Made by a program: the position numbers and the translations under genes. Source: an uncultured Synechococcus sp. (GTDB taxonomy: Bacteria > Cyanobacteriota > Cyanobacteriia > PCC-6307 > Cyanobiaceae). From it: a DNA stretch of 34,117 bases. Each line of letters opens with the position of its first letter. The stretch's first letter is position 1. The DNA is taken from assembly GCA_913050105.1 (NCBI GenBank), contig CAJWZN010000002.1, positions 1-34,117 on the forward strand, in the 5' to 3' direction. Positions 23,896 to 31,048 of this stretch are shown here, piece by piece. The notes beneath the pieces are model-generated. The model worked only from the letters and a program-made list of their open reading frames with translations, did not search any database and was not told where the DNA came from.

Positions 23896-24279
23896 ATGCG
23901 CCCCAGCCACCGAATCACCATTCATTGGCGCCAGGAGAACCGCACCATCAGCCACTTCGTCGAAGAGGGTGATTACATCCTTCAGAGCTTCGAGCGTCAG
24001 GGAGATCCATTGCCGTTCTCGTGTCGAAACGGTTGCTGCACCAGTTGTGCCGTTCGGGTGCAAAGCGGTGAACTCGACCAACATGAAGCCATGGGACTTT
24101 CAAGGGAACTTCGTGCCCGTGGCTACGGCCTTCTCTGTGTAGCGAGGGCGATCGCTCCGCTGGAAGCCGAAACACAGGACGAAGACGAGGTTTATGACCT
24201 GCAGTTCGGTCGCCATTTTGGGCGCGGTTCAGTCACGAGGGACATTCCCCTCGAAGAACTGGAAACCTGGAGAGACTGA
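23896..24279 (+). CDS. Plant-type 2Fe-2S ferredoxin
   Basis: A 127-residue electron carrier. The cluster ligands are in SCRNGCCTSCAVRV (C-x4-C-x2-C) with the fourth cysteine in YGLLCVARA. The start ITIHWRQENRTISHFVEEGD matches the beta-grasp ferredoxin beginning. A tail of about 30 residues after the cluster domain (DLQFGRHFGRGSVTRDIPLE) is longer than in photosynthetic PetF, so this is likely a specialised ferredoxin rather than the main photosystem I acceptor. The ATG at 23896 is preferred: the frame is open further upstream but runs into the tRNA gene, though ATG 23848 remains possible. It ends 4 nt before the IMPase-family gene. Confidence 0.88.
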   Translation: MRPSHRITIHWRQENRTISHFVEEGDYILQSFERQGDPLPFSCRNGCCTSCAVRVQSGELDQHEAMGLSRELRARGYGLLCVARAIAPLEAETQDEDEVYDLQFGRHFGRGSVTRDIPLEELETWRD

Positions 24280-24283
24280 AGCC

Positions 24284-25171
24284 ATGCCATCGATGAACTG
24301 TGCAGCCGCGGCGCAGGCTGCACAACTGACAGCCGAACAACTCCACCATCTTGTTCAAGTCGCTCGTACAGCCGCCGAGCGCGGTGGAGCCGAACTGATG
24401 CGCCACTACGGCCGACTCTCATCAGTAGAAAGCAAGGGGCGCAAAGGTGATCTGGTCACCAATGCAGACCTTGCGGCTGAACGCGTTGTCCTGGACGTCT
24501 TGGCTGAGCAGACACCGACCATCGCGGTCTTAGCGGAAGAAAGCGGGGCAGAAGGCTCTCAGGACGGCCTGCGTTGGTGCGTTGACCCGCTCGACGGCAC
24601 CACAAACTTCGCCCATGGTTACCCATTTTTTGCCACTTCCATCGGTCTTACGTTCCAGCAGCAACCCTTGCTGGGGGCTATCGCTGTGCCCTTTCTGCGG
24701 GAGACCTATTGGGGAGCACCTGGATTAGGAGCTCACTGCAACGATCAACCCATTCGGGTCACGGATTGTTCGCGCTTGGACGATGCCCTGCTGGTGACGG
24801 GCTTCGGCTACGACCGACATGAGCGGTTGGACAACAACTACGCCGAGTTCTGCTGGTTCACCCATCGCACCAGGGGCGTCCGCCGCGGTGGAGCTGCAGC
24901 CGTTGATTTGGCGTTCGTTGCCGCTGGTCGTCAGGACGGCTACTGGGAACGTGGTCTGTCTCCTTGGGACCTGGCCGCCGGAGTGGCACTTGTGGAGCTC
25001 GCTGGAGGAATGATCAGCAATTACAAAGGCCAGACGTTTTCCCTGCAGGAAGGCCGTGTCGTGGCGTCCGGCCCGAAACTGAATCCCGCAATTGTTGAGG
25101 TTCTGAACCAGGTGAAACCTCTTTCCGGAGAGGATTTCGGTGCACCTGATGTCACGGCCATGGGATCCTGA
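24284..25171 (+). CDS. Inositol-monophosphatase-family phosphatase (SuhB-like; possible histidinol-phosphatase)
   Basis: A 295-residue Mg-dependent phosphatase. Family motifs: KGDLVTNADLAAERVV; the metal-binding LAEESG; WCVDPLDGTTNFAHGYPFF; and WERGLSPWDLAAGVALVELAGG, where the aspartate completes the metal site. Family members hydrolyse inositol 1-phosphate, and some (actinobacterial HisN, plant HISN7) act on histidinol phosphate. Here the gene sits 22 nt upstream of hisZ and 4 nt after a ferredoxin gene on the same strand, so a role in histidine synthesis is a reasonable inference but not shown. The start ATG at 24284 avoids a deep overlap with the ferredoxin gene; ATG 24293 is an alternative. 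Confidence 0.9.
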   Translation: MPSMNCAAAAQAAQLTAEQLHHLVQVARTAAERGGAELMRHYGRLSSVESKGRKGDLVTNADLAAERVVLDVLAEQTPTIAVLAEESGAEGSQDGLRWCVDPLDGTTNFAHGYPFFATSIGLTFQQQPLLGAIAVPFLRETYWGAPGLGAHCNDQPIRVTDCSRLDDALLVTGFGYDRHERLDNNYAEFCWFTHRTRGVRRGGAAAVDLAFVAAGRQDGYWERGLSPWDLAAGVALVELAGGMISNYKGQTFSLQEGRVVASGPKLNPAIVEVLNQVKPLSGEDFGAPDVTAMGS

Positions 25172-25193
25172 AACGTCGTCGAATCTTCCGACC

Positions 25194-26366
25194 ATGGCGC
25201 TGCAACCCGCTGCCGGCGCAAGAGACCTGAATCCACGTCAAGTTGATGCCAATCGGCAACTCAGCGAAAAACTTGCCGGCGTGTTTCGGATGTGGGGTTA
25301 CGACGAGGTCTCTCCTCCAAGGGTCGAACGCCTCGACACACTGATGGCGGGTGGTGCAATCGCCAGTTCGGACATCGTGCGACTGGTGGCCGATGAACCA
25401 CTCGGTCTGAGACCTGAGATGACAGCTTCGATTGCGCGGGCAGCCTGCACAAGGATGGCTTCTCGTCCACGACCGCTTCGACTTTGGGCGTCTGGAACTG
25501 TGTTCCAGTCCCGCGCAGCTGATGAAGGGGGTTATTGCATCGAAGAAAACCTGCAGACCGGCGTGGAGTTGTTCGGTGTGGAGCCGATCGAAGCGGAGAT
25601 GGAACTGCTCAGCCTGCTGATGGCATCAGTCCAGACACTTGGATTGGTTCACGAGCACCGACCCAGGCTGCTGGTGGGTCACACCGGTCTGATGGATCTT
25701 CTGCTCAGCCTGGTTCCGGACAACATGAGAGAGTCCGTTCGAACGGCCCTGATCCAGTTCGACCGCCTGGCCCTGGTCGATCTGGATCTGTCAGAAGATC
25801 TCCGAACCACACTCCTGAATCTGTTGAACTGTCGCGGAACGCCGCAGCAGGTTCTCGCGGAGCTCCGCCAGATTTTTGGCGCAACAGACTTGTTCGACGA
25901 CCTGGCGCGTCTCTGCAGGCAGCTGGATTCATTCGCCGTTGAGCAGGGCATCACGATCCAGCTGGATCCGACCTTCCAACCCCATTTCGAGCTCTACACC
26001 GGATTGGTGTTTCAGCTGGTTTGTGAAGGCAGCGCAGCGCCGGTTGTCATCGCCCGCGGAGGGCGTTACGACGATCTGGTACGACGTTGCGGTGCGCCGG
26101 CCCAACTCGCTTTTGGCGCAGGGTTCAGCTTCGCCATCGATCCGATCCGCGAATTGCTCAGCGGAGAAGGCACCGTCTCGCCCCTACCCACAGTTCTTGT
26201 GGCGTTCTCTTCCCGCTCAAGGCTGGAAGATGGCCTTGCACGCCAACGCCATTGGCATCAACAGGGACGCAGTGCCGTTCTCGAACTGCATCCATGCAGC
26301 ACCCGTGCAGACGCCGAAAACACGGCAAAGAACCAGAACCTCCAGTTGGATTGGGTCGATTCTTAG
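25194..26366 (+). CDS. hisZ: ATP phosphoribosyltransferase regulatory subunit
   Basis: A 390-residue HisRS-like protein that partners the short form of HisG and confers activity and histidine feedback on the first step of histidine synthesis. It resembles class II histidyl-tRNA synthetase: GVFRMWGYDEVSPPRVERLD, LRPEMTASIARAACTRMA, LWASGTVFQSR, and motif-3-like ARGGRYDDLVRRCG, then AFGAGFSFAIDPIRELL. The C-terminal anticodon-binding domain of true HisRS is largely missing and the protein is shorter, which points to HisZ. The ATG at 25194 gives MALQPAAGARDLNPRQVDAN, the expected beginning. It lies within the ferredoxin-IMPase-hisZ-ferredoxin run. Confidence 0.9.
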   Translation: MALQPAAGARDLNPRQVDANRQLSEKLAGVFRMWGYDEVSPPRVERLDTLMAGGAIASSDIVRLVADEPLGLRPEMTASIARAACTRMASRPRPLRLWASGTVFQSRAADEGGYCIEENLQTGVELFGVEPIEAEMELLSLLMASVQTLGLVHEHRPRLLVGHTGLMDLLLSLVPDNMRESVRTALIQFDRLALVDLDLSEDLRTTLLNLLNCRGTPQQVLAELRQIFGATDLFDDLARLCRQLDSFAVEQGITIQLDPTFQPHFELYTGLVFQLVCEGSAAPVVIARGGRYDDLVRRCGAPAQLAFGAGFSFAIDPIRELLSGEGTVSPLPTVLVAFSSRSRLEDGLARQRHWHQQGRSAVLELHPCSTRADAENTAKNQNLQLDWVDS

Positions 26367-26392
26367 GATCGGGCGTTGTTCCCCGACGATTC

Positions 26393-26617
26393 ATGGCTCA
26401 CAGCATCGTGACCGATGTGTGCGAAGGAGTCGCGGATTGCATGGATGCCTGCCCAGTTGCCTGCATCGATCAGGGGCAGGGCAAGAACCAGAAGGGAACC
26501 GATTACTACTGGATCAATTTCGACACCTGCATCGACTGCGGCATCTGCTTTCAGGTTTGTCCGGTGGAGGGAGCCATCCTTCCCGAGGAACGCCCGGATC
26601 TGCAGAAAGTGAATTGA
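26393..26617 (+). CDS. Small 4Fe-4S (bacterial-type) ferredoxin
   Basis: A 74-residue protein with two cysteine clusters: CEGVADCMDACPVACI at the N-terminus and CIDCGICFQVCPVEGAI further on, the second being the canonical CxxCxxCxxxCP. The first has a C-x5-C-x3-C-P spacing like 7Fe/8Fe ferredoxins, so one or two clusters may bind. Start MAHSIVTDVCEG (ATG 26393) is typical of this cyanobacterial type. It lies 26 nt after hisZ and 98 nt before htpG. The electron donor and acceptor are unknown. Confidence 0.9.
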   Translation: MAHSIVTDVCEGVADCMDACPVACIDQGQGKNQKGTDYYWINFDTCIDCGICFQVCPVEGAILPEERPDLQKVN

Positions 26618-26715
26618 GACAGCTCTGCAACGCCTGAAGTACGGAGACCTCCACTCCCAAGTGGGTTGAGGAGGGACGGAACACGTTCTTATGGTCTGCT
26701 TTTAACGCGTAAGTC

Positions 26716-28623
26716 ATGGCGGTGATGGACGAACAGGGTCAGATCCAGATCCACACCGAAAACATTTTCCCGATCATCAAGAAGGCCGTTTATTCCGGCC
26801 ATGAGGTTTTCCTTCGGGAGTTGGTGAGCAACGGCGTTGATGCCATCAGCAAGCGCCGAATGGCTGCCATGGCTGGAGATTGCAGTGAGGGTGAAGACGG
26901 CTGCATTCGCATCAGGGTTGATCGCGAGGCCAAGACTCTGACCATCACCGACAACGGCATCGGCATGACAGCCGATGAAGTGAAGCGCTACATCAATCAG
27001 GTGGCCTTTTCCAGTGCTGAGGATTTCCTCGAGAAATACAAACAGGAAGATGACGCCATCATTGGCCACTTTGGTCTGGGCTTCTATTCGAGCTTCATGG
27101 TTGCCAAACGGGTTGACCTGCTCACTCGCTCAGCCCGGCCGGATGGAGAGGCCGTGCGCTGGAGTTGTGACGGCTCCCCCAATTTCAGCCTCAGTGCTGC
27201 CGAACGGGACCAACCAGGCACAGATGTGATCCTTCATCTCATGGATGAAGAGCTGGAATATCTCGAACCGGCACGAATTCGAACTCTGATCAACACCTAC
27301 TGCGACTTCATGGCAGTGCCGGTGCAACTGGAAGGAGAAACAGTCAACAAGATGGTGGCTCCGTGGCGCAAGAGCGCGCGTGAACTCTCCGATCAGGACT
27401 ACATCGACCTGTACAACTATCTGTATCCATTCCAGGGTGACCCGCTGCTTTGGGTGCATCTCAATACGGATTACCCCTACAACCTGCAGGGAATTCTGTT
27501 CTTTCCCAAGCAAACAGGTCGAGCCGACTGGGAGAAAGGTGAGATCAAGCTGTACTGCAACCAGGTTTTTGTCAGCGATTCCATCAAGGAAGTGGTGCCT
27601 CGTTATCTGCTACCTCTTCGCGGTGTGATTGATTCACCGGATATTCCTTTGAATGTGAGCCGCAGTGCTCTTCAGACCGACCGACGGGTGAGATCCATCG
27701 GCAACTTCGTAGCTAAAAAAGTAGCGGATCGACTGCGATCTCTTAAAGCAGACGATCCCAAGGCCTATGCAGAAGCCTGGGATTCTCTGGCTCCATTCGT
27801 AAAAATCGGAGCCATGGAAGATGAGAAGTTTGCCGATCAGATAGCGGAACTGATTCTGTTCGGCACCACAGCCAAGACGGATTCAGAGGGTGAAAGCTCT
27901 GATCCAATCGCTGTTGAAAACAGGTCTTACACCACGTTGGAGGGATATCGCAGCCGCCTCGAAAGCGACAACAGCAAGCGTGTGCTCTACAGCACCGATG
28001 ACATCGCCCAGGCCGGAGCTCTCAATCTATGGACATCCCAGGGAGTCGAAGTGTTGAAGCTGGAAACGGTGATCGACACCCAGTTCATCCCATGGCTCGA
28101 ACAGCGGCATGAGGATCTCAACTTCCAGCGTGTCGATGCGGAACTGGACGAAAGCCTGCGCGAAAATGACACTGAGCTCGCCGATCAAGACGGCACAACA
28201 GAATCTGATCGTCTGCGGGATCTGATCAAGGAGGCCCTCAGCAACGACAAGGTGACGATTCAGGTCCAGGCTCTGAAAGGGGATGCAGCACCTCCGGCCA
28301 TGATCCTTCTTCCTGAGCAGATGCGACGGCTGAACGACATGGGTGCCCTGATGGATCAGCGACTCCCGGGGCTCCCTGACTACCACGTGCTGTTGGTGAA
28401 CCGCCGTCATCCGCTGGTGGAAGGATTGCTGAAACTCAAATCAGGCAGCGTTCTGGTGGGAGACAGCGGAACGTCCCCCACGGAAGCGCTGGCCCAAGAC
28501 CTCTCAAGGCATCTGTATGACATGGCTCGACTCAGTGTTGGCGGACTCGAACCCAATGAGCTGGCAGGATTCCAAACGCGAAGTTCGGAGTTGATGGGAA
28601 CCCTGATGCAGAGGGGGATGTAG
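26716..28623 (+). CDS. htpG: Hsp90 chaperone HtpG
   Basis: A 635-residue ATP-dependent chaperone. The GHKL ATP site shows VFLRELVSNGVDAISKRR, ITDNGIGMTADEV and IIGHFGLGFYSSFMVAKRV. The middle domain has LYNYLYPFQGDPLLWVHLNT and YLLPLRGVIDSPDIPLNVSR, and a C-terminal dimerisation region ends with RSSELMGTLMQRGM. The usual NASDA in the ATP helix reads NGVDA. The length matches bacterial HtpG. No strong ribosome-binding site precedes the ATG at 26716. It is followed by rpmB after 73 nt that contain a small hairpin. Confidence 0.96.
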   Translation: MAVMDEQGQIQIHTENIFPIIKKAVYSGHEVFLRELVSNGVDAISKRRMAAMAGDCSEGEDGCIRIRVDREAKTLTITDNGIGMTADEVKRYINQVAFSSAEDFLEKYKQEDDAIIGHFGLGFYSSFMVAKRVDLLTRSARPDGEAVRWSCDGSPNFSLSAAERDQPGTDVILHLMDEELEYLEPARIRTLINTYCDFMAVPVQLEGETVNKMVAPWRKSARELSDQDYIDLYNYLYPFQGDPLLWVHLNTDYPYNLQGILFFPKQTGRADWEKGEIKLYCNQVFVSDSIKEVVPRYLLPLRGVIDSPDIPLNVSRSALQTDRRVRSIGNFVAKKVADRLRSLKADDPKAYAEAWDSLAPFVKIGAMEDEKFADQIAELILFGTTAKTDSEGESSDPIAVENRSYTTLEGYRSRLESDNSKRVLYSTDDIAQAGALNLWTSQGVEVLKLETVIDTQFIPWLEQRHEDLNFQRVDAELDESLRENDTELADQDGTTESDRLRDLIKEALSNDKVTIQVQALKGDAAPPAMILLPEQMRRLNDMGALMDQRLPGLPDYHVLLVNRRHPLVEGLLKLKSGSVLVGDSGTSPTEALAQDLSRHLYDMARLSVGGLEPNELAGFQTRSSELMGTLMQRGM

Positions 28624-28650
28624 AAGCTTAATTTGATAGGATGATTATGA

Positions 28651-28667
28651 GATCTGTTTTACAGATC
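28651..28667 (+). repeat. Perfect 6-bp inverted repeat in the htpG-rpmB gap
   Basis: GATCTG (28651-28656), TTTTA loop, CAGATC (28662-28667). It lies 30 nt upstream of the rpmB start and 28 nt past the htpG stop. No U-run follows, so it is better read as a leader stem for rpmB, or an operator, than as an intrinsic terminator. The role is unknown. Confidence 0.35.
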
Positions 28668-28696
28668 CAGACAATCTCCAGCAGAAGGACGACGTC

Positions 28697-28933
28697 ATGT
28701 CTCGGGTGTGCCAGCTCACAGGAACTCGCGCCAACAACGGCATGGCTGTCAGCCATTCCCACATCCGCACCAAGAAGCTGCAGCAAGCCAATCTGCAGAA
28801 CCGCCGCCTCTGGTGGGCTGAAGGCAAGCGCTGGGTGAATCTGCGGGTAACCACCCGTGCTCTCAAAACCATCCAGAAGAAAGGCCTTGGCGCCTATGCC
28901 AAAGCCCTCGGCGTTAATCTTGCCAAGCTCTGA
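28697..28933 (+). CDS. rpmB: 50S ribosomal protein L28
   Basis: A 78-residue basic ribosomal protein. The start MSRVCQLTGTRANNGMAVSH and the following SHIRTKKLQQANLQNRR, then RVTTRALKTIQKKGL, match bacterial and chloroplast L28. A weak purine-rich sequence (cagaaggacg) precedes the ATG at 28697. The exported peroxiredoxin starts 13 nt downstream, so the two may share a message. Confidence 0.97.
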   Translation: MSRVCQLTGTRANNGMAVSHSHIRTKKLQQANLQNRRLWWAEGKRWVNLRVTTRALKTIQKKGLGAYAKALGVNLAKL

Positions 28934-28946
28934 ATCGAGGACCAAC

Positions 28947-29504
28947 GTGCGGAGACGAGACCTTCTCATCAACGCCGGTCTCCTTGTTTCAGCACTGTCT
29001 CTTTCACCCTCGAGAGTCCAGGCTCTCGGGGGTGTTGTGCTGAAGAACGGAGAACCGGTTCCAGATTTCGATCTTCCCGGCTCAAGCCGTTCGGAACCCA
29101 GTCGAGAGCGATGGAGCAGCAAAGACCTACGCGGTCGCTGGCTTGCTGTGTACTTCTACCCGCGGGATTTCACCGGCGGTTGCACGATAGAAGCGAGAGG
29201 GTTCGAAGCTCTTCACAAGGAATTTTCTGCGGTCAACACTGAAGTGATCGGCATCAGCGCCGACAGCGTTGATGACCACGAAGAGTTTTGCGACAGCGAA
29301 GGGCTGAGCTTTCCACTTTTATCCGACCCGGATGGTGTTGTGAGCAAGGCTTACGGCTCATGGATGGCTCCTTACTCGCTGCGACACAGCTTTTTGATTG
29401 ATCCGGAGGGAATCCTGCGCGAACGCTGGGTGGCGGTGCGGCCCAGTGGCCATGCCAAGGAAGTTCTTGAAGCCATCCAGGCCCTTCAGAGCACCGTGAT
29501 TTGA
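28947..29504 (+). CDS. Exported peroxiredoxin, Bcp/PrxQ-like, lacking the usual resolving cysteine
   Basis: A 185-residue thiol peroxidase of the AhpC/TSA fold that reduces hydrogen peroxide or organic peroxides. An N-terminal targeting sequence with arginines and a hydrophobic core (MRRRDLLINAGLLVSALSLS, then RVQALGG) suggests export, possibly by Tat. Active-site features: YFYPRDFTGGCTIEARGFEA with the peroxidatic cysteine, the threonine three residues before it, and the arginine in RHSFLIDPEG. PrxQ enzymes usually have a second cysteine five residues on (CTxEAC); here that position is Arg, so it may act as a 1-Cys enzyme or use Cys in EEFCDSEG. The start is GTG at 28947 with GAGG 7 nt upstream. 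Confidence 0.85.
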   Translation: MRRRDLLINAGLLVSALSLSPSRVQALGGVVLKNGEPVPDFDLPGSSRSEPSRERWSSKDLRGRWLAVYFYPRDFTGGCTIEARGFEALHKEFSAVNTEVIGISADSVDDHEEFCDSEGLSFPLLSDPDGVVSKAYGSWMAPYSLRHSFLIDPEGILRERWVAVRPSGHAKEVLEAIQALQSTVI

Positions 29505-29511
29505 CAGATTG

Positions 29512-29533
29512 GCGCACCCATGAAAGGGTGCGC
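29512..29533 (+). repeat. Perfect 8-bp hairpin immediately upstream of ggpS
   Basis: GCGCACCC (29512-29519), ATGAAA loop, GGGTGCGC (29526-29533). The stem is GC-rich, so it would be stable. It begins 7 nt after the peroxiredoxin stop and ends 18 nt before the proposed ggpS start. No T-run follows on either strand, so it is not a standard intrinsic terminator. It may separate the two genes or control ggpS. Confidence 0.55.
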
Positions 29534-29551
29534 AATAAAACGTTTGGTTAT

Positions 29552-31048
29552 ATGACCGTCGAAGGAAATAGTCCTTTCATCATTCTCTATCACCGGACTC
29601 CCTTCGACGAATCAAGAAATCAGGAAGGCAAAAGAATCTGGGTTGATCAGAAAAGTCCTAACGGAATCATTCCGACCCTTAGAAATCTGTTTCGTAGCAG
29701 CAATGATGGAACCTGGATTGCATGGAGGCGATCAGAGTCATCATCGGACATCGAAACTGAGCGCATCGAAATGTCCAATCCTTCGACATTCACACTGTGC
29801 AGAATTCCATTAAGTGATGAGCAAATATCAAGTTTTTACCATATCACTTCAAAAGAATGCTTCTGGCCAATACTTCATACATTCCCAACTCATTTCAACG
29901 TTAATAACGCTAATTGGGAAATCTTTGAAATCGTCAATCGATGTTTTGCTGATGCCGCCTGTGCAGAAGCGGCTGAGGGTGCAACGGTCTGGGTCCATGA
30001 TTACAACCTGTGGCTGGCTCCAGGGTTCATTCGGGCAAAGCGTCCAGACCTGAAGATCGCCTTTTTTCACCACACACCGTTTCCCAGCAACGACGTTTTT
30101 GCAATTCTTCCCTGGCGGGAACAAATTCTTGAAAGCCTTCTTTGTTGCGATGTTGTGGGATTTCATATCCCCCGGTACACCGAAAACTTTGCTCGTGCAG
30201 CCACCACTTTGGTCGGGGCAAGTCGAGGTCCCAAGCAACCTGTGGATCAAAAATTCATCACGGTTGGAACCGCCCTGGCTGAAAGCAGCGTGACAGGACA
30301 TCTCAGCCATGGTGGTCGACAGATTCAGCTCCTGAGTTCACCGGTAGGAACGTCTCCAGATGTGATCCAGCAGTTGTGCTGGAGCGCACCGGTTGAAAGC
30401 CATGGCGAAATGATCGTTCAGGACACAAAAAAGGGTCGGAAACTGATTCTTTCGGCAAGCCGAGTTGATTACACCAAAGGTAACGAAGAACTTCTCTTAG
30501 CTTTCGAACGACTGCTCGAGCGTCGCAGCGATCTTCATGGTGAAGTTGTGCTCATGCTGGCCTGCGTTGCCGCGACCAGTGGAATGAAGATCTACGAGGA
30601 AACGCAACGATCGATCGAAGAAATGGCCGGACGAATCAACGGTCGCTTCAGTCAGATTGACTGGGTTCCCGTGCGGTTTTCCACCAGGCGAATTCCCTAT
30701 GAGGAAATGGTTGCCTGGTTCTGCCACGCCGACATCTGCTGGATCACACCACTGCGCGATGGTCTGAATCTGGTTGCCAAGGAATATGCAGCCGCCCGAC
30801 GCAACCGTGGAGGTGTGCTCGTGCTGTCTGAATTCACAGGGGCATCCGTTGTGCTCGAGGGCGCAGTGCTGACCAACCCGTACTCGAACCGGCGCATGGA
30901 TGAAGCCATTGAGTCAGCGCTAGAGATGCCTGAAGACGAGCAGCGCCAGCGGATGGAGCACATGTCTGAAGCCGTCGAGGCCTACACCGTTCGCGACTGG
31001 GCCGACGAACAGCTGGCTGGTTTACGCGCACCCATCAACGTTGGCTGA
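29552..31048 (+). CDS. ggpS: Glucosylglycerol-phosphate synthase
   Basis: A 498-residue GT20-type glycosyltransferase, related to trehalose-6-phosphate synthase, that joins ADP-glucose to glycerol 3-phosphate to make glucosylglycerol phosphate. Glucosylglycerol is the main osmolyte of moderately halotolerant cyanobacteria. Visible: ILYHRTPFDESRNQEGKRI with KSPNGIIPTLR, the family-typical N-terminus; VWVHDYNLWLAPG; FFHHTPFPSNDVFAILPWRE; ILSASRVDYTKGNEELLLAF; and near the C-terminus CWITPLRDGLNLVAKEYAAA. The length matches Synechocystis GgpS (about 499 residues). The ATG at 29552 is preferred for this reason; upstream in-frame GTG 29528 and TTG 29501 exist. No clear ribosome-binding site is visible. 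The first third is noticeably A/T-rich. The stop shares one base with the ggtB start. Confidence 0.95.
   Translation: MTVEGNSPFIILYHRTPFDESRNQEGKRIWVDQKSPNGIIPTLRNLFRSSNDGTWIAWRRSESSSDIETERIEMSNPSTFTLCRIPLSDEQISSFYHITSKECFWPILHTFPTHFNVNNANWEIFEIVNRCFADAACAEAAEGATVWVHDYNLWLAPGFIRAKRPDLKIAFFHHTPFPSNDVFAILPWREQILESLLCCDVVGFHIPRYTENFARAATTLVGASRGPKQPVDQKFITVGTALAESSVTGHLSHGGRQIQLLSSPVGTSPDVIQQLCWSAPVESHGEMIVQDTKKGRKLILSASRVDYTKGNEELLLAFERLLERRSDLHGEVVLMLACVAATSGMKIYEETQRSIEEMAGRINGRFSQIDWVPVRFSTRRIPYEEMVAWFCHADICWITPLRDGLNLVAKEYAAARRNRGGVLVLSEFTGASVVLEGAVLTNPYSNRRMDEAIESALEMPEDEQRQRMEHMSEAVEAYTVRDWADEQLAGLRAPINVG

Noticed and set aside
26648..26673. Possible hairpin (CCTCCAC...GTGG...AGG) between the 4Fe-4S ferredoxin and htpG
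   Set aside because: The pairing is interrupted by an asymmetric bulge and is not followed by a T-run, so it is not convincing as a terminator.
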